A DNA stretch of 64,000 nt from Malachius bipustulatus (taxonomy: Eukaryota; Arthropoda; Insecta; Coleoptera; Melyridae), in assembly GCA_910589415.1 (NCBI GenBank), contig OU342639.1, positions 16,500,268 through 16,564,267 on the forward strand, in the 5' to 3' direction. Position 1 is the stretch's first letter; each line of letters begins with the position of its first letter. A model generated the notes under the pieces. That model made no database searches and was not told the origin of the DNA. It saw only the letters and a program-made list of their open reading frames with translations. Of the stretch, positions 13,101 to 28,100 are shown piece by piece. The position numbers were made by a program, and so were the translations under genes.

Positions 13101-16100
13101 ACGAATTAATTTTTTTTTAAGAACATAACCTCTATATACAGGGTGAGTCAATAGTGAGAGATCGGAACATTGCTATTCAACCGTACAGGGTAAAACAAAA
13201 TTTCAAACGCCATCCCAAACCGTTTGTTATTCTGCATATTTCAAAAATATTTTCACTTATACAGGGTGGACCATATTTTTCCTACATGTATTAATTTTTT
13301 TTTTCAAATGGAACCCCCTATATTTTATGACATATTCCTATTCGACTGTGAAATAGCTTTATGTCAATACATATTGTTTGACATTTAGGTGCGGCGTTGA
13401 CATTTAAAAAAATATTTTCAAAAAAATTCAACGCATGCATGTATTTACTGAAAAGAAGCCTCAGAACTTAGTTTTGGAGTTTTAAGGTTGAAATTTGGTA
13501 TCCACATGGAGAAAGGCCAGGTCTATCATCAAGATATAATAAGACTGAGATCTACTATACAGGTTAGTCACAAATAACTGTCAAATTTTGCTTACTTCAG
13601 AAGGTCATAACTTCACTTTTTCAAATGGCACACTCGGTATTTTTTTCCACAATTAGATCCACCTCTGATCTGGCTACATTTTTCATATGGTATGTCCTAT
13701 ACCTAAAATGCCCAGTTTTAGAGATATTGTACATTTTCCGTTGGTCTGACTACAGAAGATGCAAATGTCATATAAAACAGGGGATATGAAGAAAAATGTG
13801 ACATTTCTAGTGACATTTATCATTTAGGAACTCAAACCTCGAGCGAAATAAAATAAAAAAATAAAATACAAGATATTACAATAATTTTAAATTAAAATAA
13901 TATCAAATCAAATCAAAAAATTTATTCATTTGCCCAAAAGAATAAATTCATTTAGGCCCGTATTCATCAATTAGGGTTATATTTTGGAACATGTCATTGG
14001 TTTAAAATTCGTAGCGTTCGTAGGGTTTGAGCATTAGACCAATCAGCTGTCAGAAAATTCAAAATATAACCCCAGAGTTATATTTTGAAGTTTGATGAAT
14101 ACGGACATTAGAGGAAAACAACAATAAAGTGAAATAAAATATGATTTAAAAAATAAACTGTAACGAAGTTGTCAAATACACACTTGCACATAAATTCTTG
14201 CCGCAAGGAGAGGATTTCTCTCACTTTTTCCCAAACAATAAGTCATATCTACTTGCTCTTGTAAACGTAAATCCATTTAGCAAAATTCTATTTAACTAAC
14301 GAGAACTTGGAATTTAAACACGCAGTGACAGTGACACTAGTAAAACTAAAAATGTCACATTCTTCCGTATCACTTTAAAGCGAAATGTCACATTTTTCTT
14401 CATAGCACCCTGTTTTATATGACATTTGCATCTTTTTGACATATTTTGAGATTTGATTTGATATTATCTTAATTTAAAATTATTGTCATATCTTGTATTT
14501 TATTTTTTATTTTATTTCGCTCGAGCTTTGAGTTGCTATTTACGCTGCAATGATAAATGTCACTAGAAATGTCACATTTTTCTTCATAGCCCCGGTTTTA
14601 TATGATATTTGCATCTTCTGCAGTCAGACCAACGGAAAATGTACAATATCTCTAAAACTGGGCATTTTAGGTATAGGACATACCAAATGAAAAATGTAGT
14701 CAGATCAGAGGTGGATCTAATTGTGGAAAAAAATACCGAGTGTGCCATTTGAAAAAGTGAAGTTATGAGCTTCTGAAGTAAGCAAAATTTGACAGTTATT
14801 TGTGACTAACCTGTATAGTAGATCTCAGTCTTATTATATCGCGATGATAGACCTGGCCTTTCTCCATGTGGATACCAAATTTCAACCTTAAAACTCCAAA
14901 ACTAAGTTCTGCGGCTTCTTTTCAGTAAATACATGCATGCGTTGAATTTTTTTGAAAATATTTTTTTAAATGTCAACGCCGCACCTAAATGTCAAACAAT
15001 ATGTATTGACATAAAGCTATTTCACAGTCGAATAGGAATATGTCATAAAATATAGGGGGTACCATTTGAAAAAAAAAATTAATTCATGTAGGAAAAATAT
15101 GGTCCACCCTGTATAAGTGAAAATATTTTTGAAATATGCAGAATAACAAACGGTTTGGGATGGCGTTTGAAATTTTGTTTTACCCTGTACGGTTGAATAG
15201 CAATGTTCCGATCTCTCACTATTGACTCACCCTGTATAGTTAGTTTAGTAGGTAGGCACAGAGCCATTTCTAGGAAAAATAGTATAATGTTGCTCTGTAA
15301 ACTTGTGAAGTGTCATCAAAGTGTGGGGAATATCATTTATTGTTGATATCCTGCAAATTGTGGACTAACACCAACTTGCCTCCTCACCTCCTTTCCACTC
15401 CGAGCTACCCCGCTCTCAGCAGTCAGCAATTACATTCATTCTACACCCCGCCTCCCCTCGAAGAGCTAATTTCCTCCTCGCCCGCTCCATTTTACTCCCA
15501 AACATATTACTTTTCTTTTTAAATTGGTTAGGTGTTTTTTCCAACAGTTACGCCCTAAAGCGCCACCGTTTAGAAACCAGTTTCAATAGTGAATTATTTC
15601 TACTTGCGTTGCGTTAATGAAGAAATTTATACCCAGAGCGAAACTAGACTACTGTTGGCGTTTATAATTAGTTTTCTAATATCTGTCGTCCGAAGCTCTA
15701 CGCCGAATGCCTGTCTGATACACGGGAGACAGGTGTGTGTTTGTATGCTGTAACTCTAAATAAACAGGAGGTTTGATTTGAATCCATGTAACTAACGTTA
15801 CTACACCACATGCCATCATAGACTTCTATGTCTCTCCTACATTAAGAATGTTCGATTTAGGCGTACTCAAACCAGCGTGTGGATATACCGTGTGTCCCCG
15901 GATAGGTGAAACGACTCTTATAAAGACAAAAAATTTTTGATTTTAATTTTCATTTTTTGGGGTTCAGCCCTGCTTGGTTAAAGAGTTATTTCTAACAAAA
16001 TTTTAGTTTTGAAAAATCAAGCATGCCTTGGAAATTTCCAAGAAACCGGTTTTTCTGTTGAGTAAAGTGCCTTTTATGTGGCAAATACGAAAAAATGTTA

Positions 16101-19100
16101 TTTGAAAAAGTTGTTAAGAATCAACATTTAGGTCTGTATACCAAATTTCAAAATCATAGGCCAACTTTGATCTTTTACATTTACTTTTATGTTTATTTCA
16201 CAAATCAAAGAATTTCATTTGTAACAAAGACTGATATTGACAGATTGCTATTATTGCTATGGATACAATTTGTTTTTTTCATGGCAGTCTTTGTTACAAA
16301 ATGAAATTCTTTGATTTGTGAAATAAAACATAAAAATAAATGAAAAAAATAAAAGTTGACCTATGATTTTGAAATTTGGTATAGACATCTGAATGTTGAT
16401 TGTAAACAACTTTTTCAAATAACATTTTGTCGTATTTGCCACATAAAAGGCACTTTACTCAACAGAAAAACCGGTTTCTTGGAAATTTCCAAGGCATGCT
16501 TGATTTTTCAAAACTAAATTTTTTTTAGAAATTACTCTTTAACCAAGCAGGGCTGAAGCCCAAAAAATTAAAATTAAAATCAAAAAATTTTTGTCTTTTA
16601 TAAGAGTCGTTTCACCTATCCGGGGACACACGGTAGGTACTTAATTATGTTTTGACTATTTCTTGTATTTTGAACAACTTACCTTACTTTCAATATCTTC
16701 AATGGAAGGAAAATAAGGGTAATTTTTAAATCTAAATTTCGATTTGTACGTGTTGATATAATAAATTGTAAATTTAATAAATTTATAAATTTTTAAAAAT
16801 CCTTCGCAGATACCTATGCTCCTGCATGGCATTTATTAAACATAGGGCAAAAATTTGCGGAGGTTACTCCCTGGATTATTCTAAGAATATTTTGGTTCCT
16901 TAATGATTTTTGAAAAGGCACTTGGTTTCGTAGATATACAGGGCGATAAAATTATTGAAAAAAAATTAAATTTCATATTTTAAAAATAATTATTAAAGAA
17001 GCTGAAATAAAAGTATGGCGTATTACACTTGGTTGTATTACAGAAAATGTTTACAGAGCAAGTTTTGCGGCCAAACGTCAATCAGTGTACCTAAACGAAA
17101 TCTACAGATATTAAATGAAAATTCTCAATCACGAGACATATCTAAACGGAATACATGCGTTTATAGAGTAGTTTGCTTTTCGATGTCTGGTCTGCATTTG
17201 CCTTCAGAAAATTTTGTAAAACGATAAAAACACTTTTTGAACTTTTCTGTAATAGGTATACCCAATGTAGTGCACCATATTCCAGCTACATTAATAAATA
17301 TCAAAATATGAAATTTGACTTTGCCGAAAAGTTTTACTTTCAAAACTCATAAAAGAAAAAAAATATTTTTAGAATAACCCACGTAAAAATAACGTTTTCT
17401 CCATAAAGTTTACCTTTATGGACCTACAGCAGAAAGGTGAGTTTACCTACGTAAATTTTCAGCTTGATCGCAGTGCTGGTTATTGAAAAATTAACAATGT
17501 TAAATTTAAAATTTTCTTCTTTAAGGTGCCATAACTTCTTGAGGAAGTTATGAAAGGAACCAATAACTGCTAATCAAAAAAAATTTTGTTAAAAGAGAGT
17601 ATTCTACATTTACTTTACACACATTGTTGATTGTGGTTCTTTTCAAGCAAGTTGAAGGATTTTTTTTTACAACCGCGCAGAATTTTGTTTCTTAATAACA
17701 TGCTAATGCTTCAGGAAGTGATTCCTCGGATCATTTTATGAAGAAAAGTTAATATGAACATTGTCCGCAACGGATTAATTTTTTTGTTACAGGGGGTTGA
17801 ATTTTTACTTTTTTAAGAGTTATTTTTATTATCTACGAAAGTAGTTTAGATATTTTTTCAATTTAGTATGTGTTAATGGGATATGAAACCACATATTTTT
17901 GTTAGAAAAGTTTTTTATTGCTTCACCTAGTGGCGTTCCTGCAAGCATATATCTTCTGACATTTTTTACAAAAAAAGTGGTAGGTACGCCACTGACCTTT
18001 TGCCATGCGAATATTTGTTCTGATTAGTCTGATCAACTCTACATGAAAACGGTCTCTTGCGTTTAAAATTGAAAAAACTAAACTACTTTCGTAGATAATG
18101 AAAAAAAAAGAACTCTTAAAAATACAAAAATTCAACACCCTGTAGACAAAGCTGGAGTCGTTGCGGACATACGTTCATATTAAATCTTAAATGACCTGAA
18201 GTACTAGCATGTTATTAAGAAACACCCTGTATAAAGAAAACAATCGCTCAACCAATCGTAGAGAAAAATTTTGAGCCGTTTCGGATGTACACTGCTTTCA
18301 AAATGAAAAATGGCAATTTTCACTGGTTTATAACTCATAATCTACCTACTGGATTTAAATAGAAACTATACAAATAATTATTCTTATTGGATTTTCTCAG
18401 ATAATTTAAAAATGTAATAAAACATATAGGGTGTTCTATTTAAAAAACAGACAATATCGTCATTACTGAGCCAAGGAACATACATACATTTTTTCTACAA
18501 CGATGGAAAGTAAATTAAATAAAAAAATCGACCTGTTTTTTTTTTAAATTATATAAATATTAATTGAGAAAATGATATAAACACCATCGTTATTAAATTT
18601 TCTAAGACAATCTGAAAATGTAATAATATACAGGCTATTCAAAGAAAGAAAGAAAAAAGGCAACTTCCCATATAACCGGAAGTGTTGAAAATATTTTAGG
18701 TCAGCTCGTCAAAATTGAAATCAGGCATGTATAAATTTTTAGACTTCTATTTCTTCGTGTAAAAAGGTTGTCGCGCCTCACCCAGTAGGTACAGTTTAAG
18801 TGGCAGTACATGGGGATCTTGGAAACGATAAGAGATACAGAGTCGGTTAAATTAGAGAAATGTTGCATAATTTTATGTTTATTAAGAATCTGAAACAAAA
18901 TTTGGAATATTTTCAATTGTTGCTGAAATATTCTGCAAAAACTCAACAATCGTGATTTCTCATTTTAGCCACATCTTTTCCATTGTTGGAGTTATTGAAG
19001 TTATTCAAAAGTCATCAAAAGCTATCCATTTGGCATAACAAAAATTTTCAAAGCCGACTGGATCTCAGAATATTCATAGTCAATATTTGTTTCTCTTATG

Positions 19101-22100
19101 GCCGCCATAATTTATGTCGTTCGGTATAAAAAAAATCGTGAAAACCCGAAATTTATAAAATTAATTTTTTTTCAACTTCCTTCTTAAAAAAAAAAAATTA
19201 CAGAATAACGTCGATATGAAGTTGAAATACTTGTACTATGTTTTTTTTTTAATTTTCTATGATATTCGACATAAGTTGTATTACCTTTTGAAAAAGAGGA
19301 ATAAACTTTTTGAAAATTTATTTTTGGAATTTTATTAATTTTTATTTCCACGATTTTTTTTTTATACCGAACGACTCAAAAAAACAAAATGGCGGCCATA
19401 AGAAAACCAAAAGTTGACTGTAAAAACTCTGAGATCTAGTCGGCTTTGAAACTTTTTGAATTTTTTTTAATTCTTGCACTAATTTCATATAGGTAGGTAT
19501 ATAAAAAATAATTTTTAAGTCTGTTGATATACGCTGGAAATATCTATTTTCAAGTTAAATATGAATTTTTCTGACTTTCATTAATAGTCCGATTTCGTGG
19601 TAACGAGGTGTTAATATATTTTCGTATAAAAAATTCTGTTAATCGCGTAGGTGCTAATCTAACATAACTGGTGACTATTTCAGAGCAATAAATTCTGAGT
19701 GACTTACAAATTGACAGCGAACAAGTGTTGTACTAGGGCAATAGGTTTTTTTAAAAAGTAATTATAAATAGAATAAAGGAAAGCTGAATTTTCAATGACC
19801 GCATGACAGTTATATTAATTTACTAAGTCCACATTCCAAGATTCGGCTCAACTCACTCGAAATAAACCGGCCAAAATAAAATAGGTAGTTAGACAAATCT
19901 AGTGAATTTTCATGTTTCATTGAAAATCTCCATGCATGTATTTAATTTTTAATGTAGTCAGTATAATTAGTCAGAATAATCGCAGAAAAAATCAAAGATC
20001 ATACAGGGGAACATTATATTTTTTAATATATAATTAATTTAATTAGATGAATAGTTTTATACACCTCATTAGTAAATCACAATAATACCTTTGTCTGTTA
20101 ATAATAATAATAACCCAGCAATGCAGCATTAATTACTTGGCACAAATTCATTTATTCGGTTGGAGACATCTAATTAGTTAAATTGTCATCTTAACATGCG
20201 TAGCGGTATGTACTGCATTTATATGCAATTATCTAAGATTTGTACTATTATCTTTCATTATTACCTGCCAAAATATTTTAAAACACTCAATAAGTAGGTG
20301 GAATAAATAAAATTAAGTCTTCGTTTTGTTAACTAAGCGCAATAATTGTTTTTTATATACCTAATTAATTAATAATTAATTAATTAATTAAACTATTATA
20401 AGATTTAATTTAGAGGGTAATTAATTAAATTGTTGTTAGATTGATTTCCTTTAGTCCTGTTTTAATTTAGAAGTCAACTTAAAATCCATAATAAATATTG
20501 AAAAAAATGCCTAATTTTTAATAAGTAGGTACCTATGTATTAATTTTAGGCTCGAAATGTAAAGGTGTTTTCTTTTTAATTGACTCACAAGATTGATATT
20601 ACATACTCTAAAACACAGCAAATATTCCCGTTTTGGCACAAATCCATTTATTTGTTACAAAATCGCACTAAATCCTGCAGATATTGTTAAACATACCTCC
20701 TGAAATCACGGCACTAAACGTTCTCGCACGAGACTAGACAATTGAATTTTATGCATTTGAAATTTCAAATCTAGTGGGTGCTCAAAAGAATAAGCAAACC
20801 TCGGGTGTTTCCGATTGTTTACGGTTCTCCTATTAGAACGAAAATTTCTAGAAATTTGACACCAAAGATCGAATTCTCTGATACTGGAGAAAATGGGACC
20901 ATTCGATCCTGATGCTAATTAATAAAGATTTATTTTAGATTTTTAGATTTTGTCTTAATGGTAAAATTAATTAAACTGATGATTTCTGAAAATAAAGAGA
21001 TAATTTTAAGTGGCTCGTAAAGGAATAGGCTTTGGAGTGGGGAAACTAGCGGTTAAAATTAAATCTAACTTGGAATTATAAATATCATTTCTTATAAATA
21101 AATATCCAGATAGAACATTTTCAGACCATTTGGGTTAAGTTGGTTAATTAATTAATTGATTTGATGATTTCACGACTTGGATTTTTTTGAAAATATTGTC
21201 AGTATCGTCACAACTAATTTACTTTTTCAAATTCCTATATTTGCGCGTATAGGTAAAGAAAATGATCGGTCAAGTTAATAAATAAAGTGGCATAATCAAT
21301 TTATTATTACTAAGCAGCCAAGTAGAAATTAAGATTACATAAAATCATTAATCAATAATTGGATTTTATTTCATACTAGGTGAGCCGGAATAAGGAATCA
21401 TTCTTATTTGTCTACAAGTTATAGCGTCATAACAAAATTGAGAGAAATCCTGCATATTTCGATTGTCAGGTTAGGTAAATATATGGATGGAAGTTTTCCA
21501 GAGTGTTGGATTATTCGTGGTGGACCAATCAGTTGGCCACCTAGATATTCAGATATAAAATTCTTAATAGTCTGGTTTAAAAAAGAGGTACAAAGTAAAT
21601 TTGATATGTTGTAAATGTGCTCGACGATGCTTGGCATGTGATAAAAAATGATTTTCATTTTGAAAGTACCAAAAGAGATATGTTTTTTGTTTGTTAAAAA
21701 GATATGCAGTGGTCCATGATGGAGATTTGCTCAGTTATCAGTGAACACGAGGAGTGGAAGAATGGCTTCCACACAGGAAGGACGACACGTTCGGAGCAAA
21801 TCTCCATGGGCCACGCCAAAAAAAAAACCGGAATCAATTATGATTTCAAATTGACCCTGAATTAAAAAAGTTCTAAAAATTTCGGTCAATAATTTTTAAA
21901 CACATTTAAAGCGACTATTTTGTAATATATCTCAATCACCGGTAACGTTCTTCGATCTGTTAACAGTACGCTTCGACATTGGCATTCAAAAATTCTGGCA
22001 GGAAAATGTTCATATTAGATAATGCGTCATTTTCTAAAAAAGAAAAATATATTTTGGAACCAAGCTTCAGCGATGATTTGTGAAATCATTTCAAAGAGAA

Positions 22101-25100
22101 AAACCGTTCCAGTGTATACCGGGTGTCTTTTTTGAAAAAGTCCCACCCTGAAAATTCCGTTGGTGTTATTTTTTTGGTAAAAATCACGAGACAGGTCAAT
22201 TTTGGTTTCTCGGGGAACACCTTAAGATGTCGAACGTGGATGGATACAGTACTCCTCTACCCCCTGCAACCACCGTCTCAAGAATCTAGAATGGAAAGGG
22301 ATAGTCAAGTAACCCCTCATTCTCTATACGACTATGTACATAATCATTTTTAGGTTCATTCAGAGCATTTTACTATGTGGTTGATATTGATGCGTGTGAT
22401 CAACTTCGCAATAATAGTTACTCTTCAACCCAAACAACAGAACAGTTGGCATTCCAGTTAACAGAAATTATTAACAATTAAATTCTCCGGAAATAATTGT
22501 TTTTTTACAGCATTAAAATGTATAATCAAACCTAAAAATGATTATGCAAACGCATAGAGAATTAAATTACCTTTCAAATGAGGGGTCATTTGACCTCCTT
22601 TCTATTTAATATTCTTGAAACATGAAACAAGGCCTGCTGGAGGTAAGGGCTTGTAGCAAGATCAAGTTTCCTCTTCCTCTCTTTTTAATAAGAATTGTTT
22701 TCATCAAAATTGTCGAATATTTTTCGTTATAAAAAAATGGTGTGAGTATTAGAGTGCGGACCTGCCTTATCCATAAAACACGAAAAATGCATTGAAAGAA
22801 ATTTTAAAAAGCGGCTTTTTCGTAAATAAGCTCCTAAATTTTCGACCAGCTTCTGTAGTACTTACGATTGAAAAAAGTTCACAACGTCTTATTACGAACT
22901 ATCAACGCAGGAATGTTGAATTGAAAAACGACAAAACTATTTCTTCGGGCAAACCTCAAGAGCAGGTCAAGTCGAATAATTTTGCTTCTTAGATTTAACG
23001 ATTTTTAGTCTGTTGTAAAAACACATTATTGTTTTGTCAAAATAAATTTTTGAATAAAGAATGCCGCGAACCAAAATCTACCCTTTTCACACCTCCTCTT
23101 CCCAGCAAGTATATCTTTTTATATCCTGAGTCTAAATATATCCTCAAATTATCATTTTTGAAAATTTAGAAATTGGCCAAATGTCACATTTTAGAAACTT
23201 GGAGTTTTCCACAGTTTCTCGAGTGCCTGGCGCGACAATACTCGAACATATAATTATTGAGCACCCCCTGTACATACATTCTAGATGTCTAAACATATCT
23301 AGGTACTATTAATATCTATTAGTGTTCCCTAATTGCTCATTTTCCGATCGATACCTACCGCTACCGCATGAATGAAATGTCTATGAGATTTGTTATTTCA
23401 TTCATCAACTCTGAAACGAGGGCCAACAAACAACTGCGGGTAATTATAGTTGAACTGATACTTCGATTATTTGACTTAGACACTGATCTTTATTCCCAGT
23501 CCCACTTAGCTTCTTTTTTCGTAAGAACTAATATTTGAGCATGAATATTGAATACAGAATGTTTTGATTCCCTACTCGATCACGCTCTAATATGCTTATG
23601 GTCAATGGTCATAAGCCATAAGAAAACGTGAACAACAAAATTCACATTTTCGCACAGCATGCGAGGTGAAGACTGAATCTACCCAACAGACTTTAAAATT
23701 CAATAATTCGCTGAAAATGAATGTACTTGAAGGGGTCCATGTGTAGTGCTTAAAAACCTCTGCATTTTAGTGTAAAGCTCACATATCCGTGAGAGCACTA
23801 CTACTATCATCAGAAAAGACCAGATAAGATATACAGAATGTCCCAGCTCATTCGAAGCGGTCTCTGTAGGCCAAACGATGGATTTTAGCAAATTTTTTTT
23901 GCAAATTCAAGTACAGGATCACAATGGCAATTATTTAAAATTATTTTGGACTATACAGAGTGTCAACACCTTCAGGTTCCTTGATAAGGTACAGGGACAA
24001 AGTCATATTAGACACCAGACAGCAGAAAAAAGACTTCTAAAACCATAAAACGCATACTTACAAACATTCAAGAGACCAAAAACGAAATATTGAAATCAGA
24101 GAATGACTAAGAGTCAATAGAATTATAGAAGATCTACAAGAATTCATAAATAATTACTTGCTACGGCCCAATTTCTAAGGATGTCGGAAGACCCAACACA
24201 AAAGTCGATATTTATATGGGTTCAAAATGAATGAGGATCGTTCAGTCAAGAGAGAGATAGAAGGATCCATAATAATTAATAAAACCAGCTTGAGGTAGGA
24301 ACAGAAAAAACCAAAATGTCTAAACGGAAACTGGAAATGATGAATACTGTCTCAATTCTGTCATTAGAATTAAATAATATAATTATCGCCTTGCTTTTTC
24401 AGAACGGAAAATGCAACAATCTACTGCAGATTCAACGATGGCAACCATCCAAGATTTCAAGTTTCAGTGTCTCAGGTCTCTTATTCCCCTGACCTCGCTC
24501 ATGTCTTCGGTGCACTTTATAGAAATCTTGGTGGGAAGAAATTTCAGAGTAATGGTGGAGTGTTTCAGGCGGTGCGTTTGCAGCTGGCACGCGACCAAAA
24601 TAATATCGTTCCTTTATTATTCCAGAACTACCAAAGCTGTAGAGGATGTGCATTGGATATAATTGGGACTAGGCCGCAAACTAACTTACTGCTTCTTGAC
24701 AGTGCTTAAATAAATTGGTTTATCCTCTGCAATAAGTTTTGCGTTTACGTTCAAAGCCAACAAAAGTAATGAAATGGTGAAGCGTTGCAGGATCGCTAAC
24801 TCTGAACTCGGTCGTTTGAGTACTGATTATTTTGACAGAATTCAAAGATAAGTTAAGTACCTTCATGTGTTGGGGGTGAAATTGCCGATTTTCATCGTCG
24901 TTAGCCTATAGATTATTACCGACATTTATCTATTCGTTTGCATTCGTAAGCATATAAGCACATATACCTATATCTGAAAGCGTCTTGTTTTTTTTTTCTA
25001 ATTTGGAGACTGTATCAGTAATGGACCAGTGTCAGATTTAGCACTTGAGAGGTTCCATGCGCAATGGGCTTTGGGGGACCCACTCTAAATAGTTTTAATA

Positions 25101-28100
25101 CCTCAACACCTGACCTGTAATAAATTTATAGCATATCTCTTTGTTCTTCACTTGAAAAAGGCATATTCGTCTTTTTCAAGTGCTAGTCGTTATAAACGAA
25201 ACGACAACACTGATACAAGATACAAACTGTCAAAGTTTTGTTGAAAGTAATAGACCCTTGACATTTCTTCAAAGCACTCTGCACACAAGTTGAAATTTTT
25301 TCTTTACGTCAAACATGCAATAATAAAACAATATGTGTGATACATCGTTGTAAAGAGAAAAATAAACGTAATCTAAAAATGGAAAAATTCAAAATGGCCC
25401 CCATAACAAAAAAAAGTTGATTTTCTTCTATATCAAAGTGCTAGAGCAATTATTGATGTAAAATTATTTTTGGATTCCTTGTTGAAGTGTCCTAATAATT
25501 TTTCGGTTAAAAACGGCTTGCTTGATTGGTTTTTGTATAAAAAAATAAAAACAAAAATTGAAAATTTTTATTTTTCCAAAATCGGGAAATTTAGATTTTA
25601 AAAAACGCTCCTGTATCTTTATCTTTCAAGATTAGTGAACAAAATTTTGGATCCTTGTAAAACTTTGGAATGATGTTAGATTTTGTTAATTAGTTATACT
25701 TCTACAGGATGTCCTTTCAAAATTCCAAAAATCCGCTCCATGAGGCATGGTTTCTGGTCGCAGTTTTCAATCTAGGGACTGAAATTTTTGTGGCAGTCAA
25801 AAAAAATTATTTGAAATTTGAGTTAATGCAATAAAATTTGCATTATTTCTATTAATAATCCAGTAGCGTGGGTAGGAGGAGGATAAAAATTGCTAAATTT
25901 CTATAACTGTTTTCGAGCACATTTTTGAAGAAATTGAACTGAACTTTTCACAGTGGACAACTATATTAATAACTTTTAACCTTCAAAAGTTTCAAGAAGC
26001 AAATAAAAAAAATGCCGGAGGTATTCGAATTTTTTACATGACGTTTATTTCCATAAAATTTTAAACACGTTCTGTAGCTTCAAAAAGTTTTTTTTTTCAA
26101 GCAAAATATTTGTGCTACAAGATAATAACAAATTATGGATAAGCCCTCTCGATAGAGAACGGAAATGTTGAGGTTGCAGTTAATAACGAAATAACTTTCG
26201 TAATTATGTATTAAGTACCAAATTGAATTAATTACGTATGTCGAATGATAACATTTACGCAAAGGGCGCAAGTGTCGCTGAGAAGGATTATCATACTGAA
26301 AATGTCAAAAAATAAATTAAAAATTATATAAAACTTCTAACCACTCGAACTAGAATTTAATACTACCGTCAATGGCCACATGTACAGACTATCAAAAAAA
26401 ACGACCAATTTGCAATTCTCAAGTTTGCTTTTGTAGTGGGAGAAAGTGTTAACGGTTTTTCGCGCATCACTAAATCAAACTTGACAATTAAAAGCTGCTG
26501 GTTTTTGGATAGCTCGTAATTACCTTTAAATCCCCGGACAATAATTGGAGAAGTTTGAACCACAAAAAATTAGAATAAAAACTGTTTTTGTCACCAGGAT
26601 TCCTGGTCACCAGCAAATTAGGTCCAGGCGTTTCAAAATGACGGCAATTTGAAAATTTGAAAGATTGGTGATACTTTTGAACCTCTGTATATGCAAAGCT
26701 AAACTTAATTTTTCAATAAAATTAACAGAATAAGAAGAATTTAATAAGAAGTATCCCAAACTACACTCTTGTGCAAAACATTTTTTCTTCGAGCAGTCTA
26801 CCAAAGACGTCAGTGCGAAATTGGTCAAAATTGCTAAATTTCAATATTAATTTTATGAAACGTTTTGAAAGAAATTGAACTGAAATTTTCAAAGTAGTAT
26901 AATATCTATTTTTGAGATACAGGGGAGGGTGTCAAAAAAGATTATTTTTCCAGTTTTTTGAAAATATCTTGAGAACCGTTTGAGATACGGTACTCAGCTT
27001 TTGTAAATGTCATATTATTGATATTAGCTACCTTTTTAATGCCAATTCAGTTTTTTTCATGTGCCACTTGCGGAGATCTTAGGATTGAGATAAGTTTTTT
27101 GCCCTTCATTTTCCGACACACTTTTCTTGAAACATTCAAAGCGAGTTTTTCCTCGTAAATGCCCGGTTTTTCTCGAAAAAGGCTCACGGTAGAGTATTGT
27201 TTTTGTATAGAAAACATTGACGGTTAGAAGTGTGCTTTTAAAATGTCAATTTCGTAGATATTCGGGAAAAAAATCCCCCCCAACCCCAAAAATCTTCGCA
27301 ACTGCTATATTTAAAAACGTTAGTTAGCGTTAAAATAGTTGCTAATATCAACGATGAGATATGTACAAAAGATGAATTCTGTATCTTAATACGGTTCCCG
27401 AGATATCTTAAAAAAAACGTAAAAAAAATATTTTTTTGACACCCTGTATCTCAAAAAGGGTGCATTTCCAGACACACGTTAATAGGAAATTTTTTGTTTA
27501 TTTTTTACCAAGGAATCACCCCTTAAATTTTTTCGGTGTTATTTAGATACAACAGATCGAAAAAATTAAATTGCTCGAAAACCAAGCAGACTAAAAATAA
27601 AAATCAAAATTGATTTTGTATGGGATACCTATAAACTATTTCCATATTGCTACCATTATATTGTTCCATTTTGCTATACCATAAATATAGTTATTTTATT
27701 AATATGCTTTTAGTGTATAAAAAATTGGGATATATCTGTTATAGATATACAGGGTGGGGCGCGCTGAACGCCTCGGTCTGTGTAGCCTAAATCTTGCATG
27801 ATTAAATTTTTTTTTTAATTGGGTTTTTTACAGGGTCGTAGTGCCTACAACTCAAAATTATTTTGGACTATACAGAGTGTCCCATATGAGAGTGACATAT
27901 CAAAGTTATGTTTTTTTAAACAGAATGCTCCTATACAGGGTGATTCAGGTTTTACCTACTTAACTCTAGGGAACTATAGAGAATCGAAAAATAATATGAG
28001 TTTGCTTCGTGAACTATATTCGTGAAATGCTTCGCTAAGAAAAAGAAAATACAGAGTGTTAAAGTTTTAAGAAAAAATTCGTATTTTTGAAATATAAAAA

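Noticed and set aside
15310..15522. 70-codon proline/serine-rich frame
   Set aside because: Low-complexity C/T-rich sequence with no motif, just outside a palindromic element.
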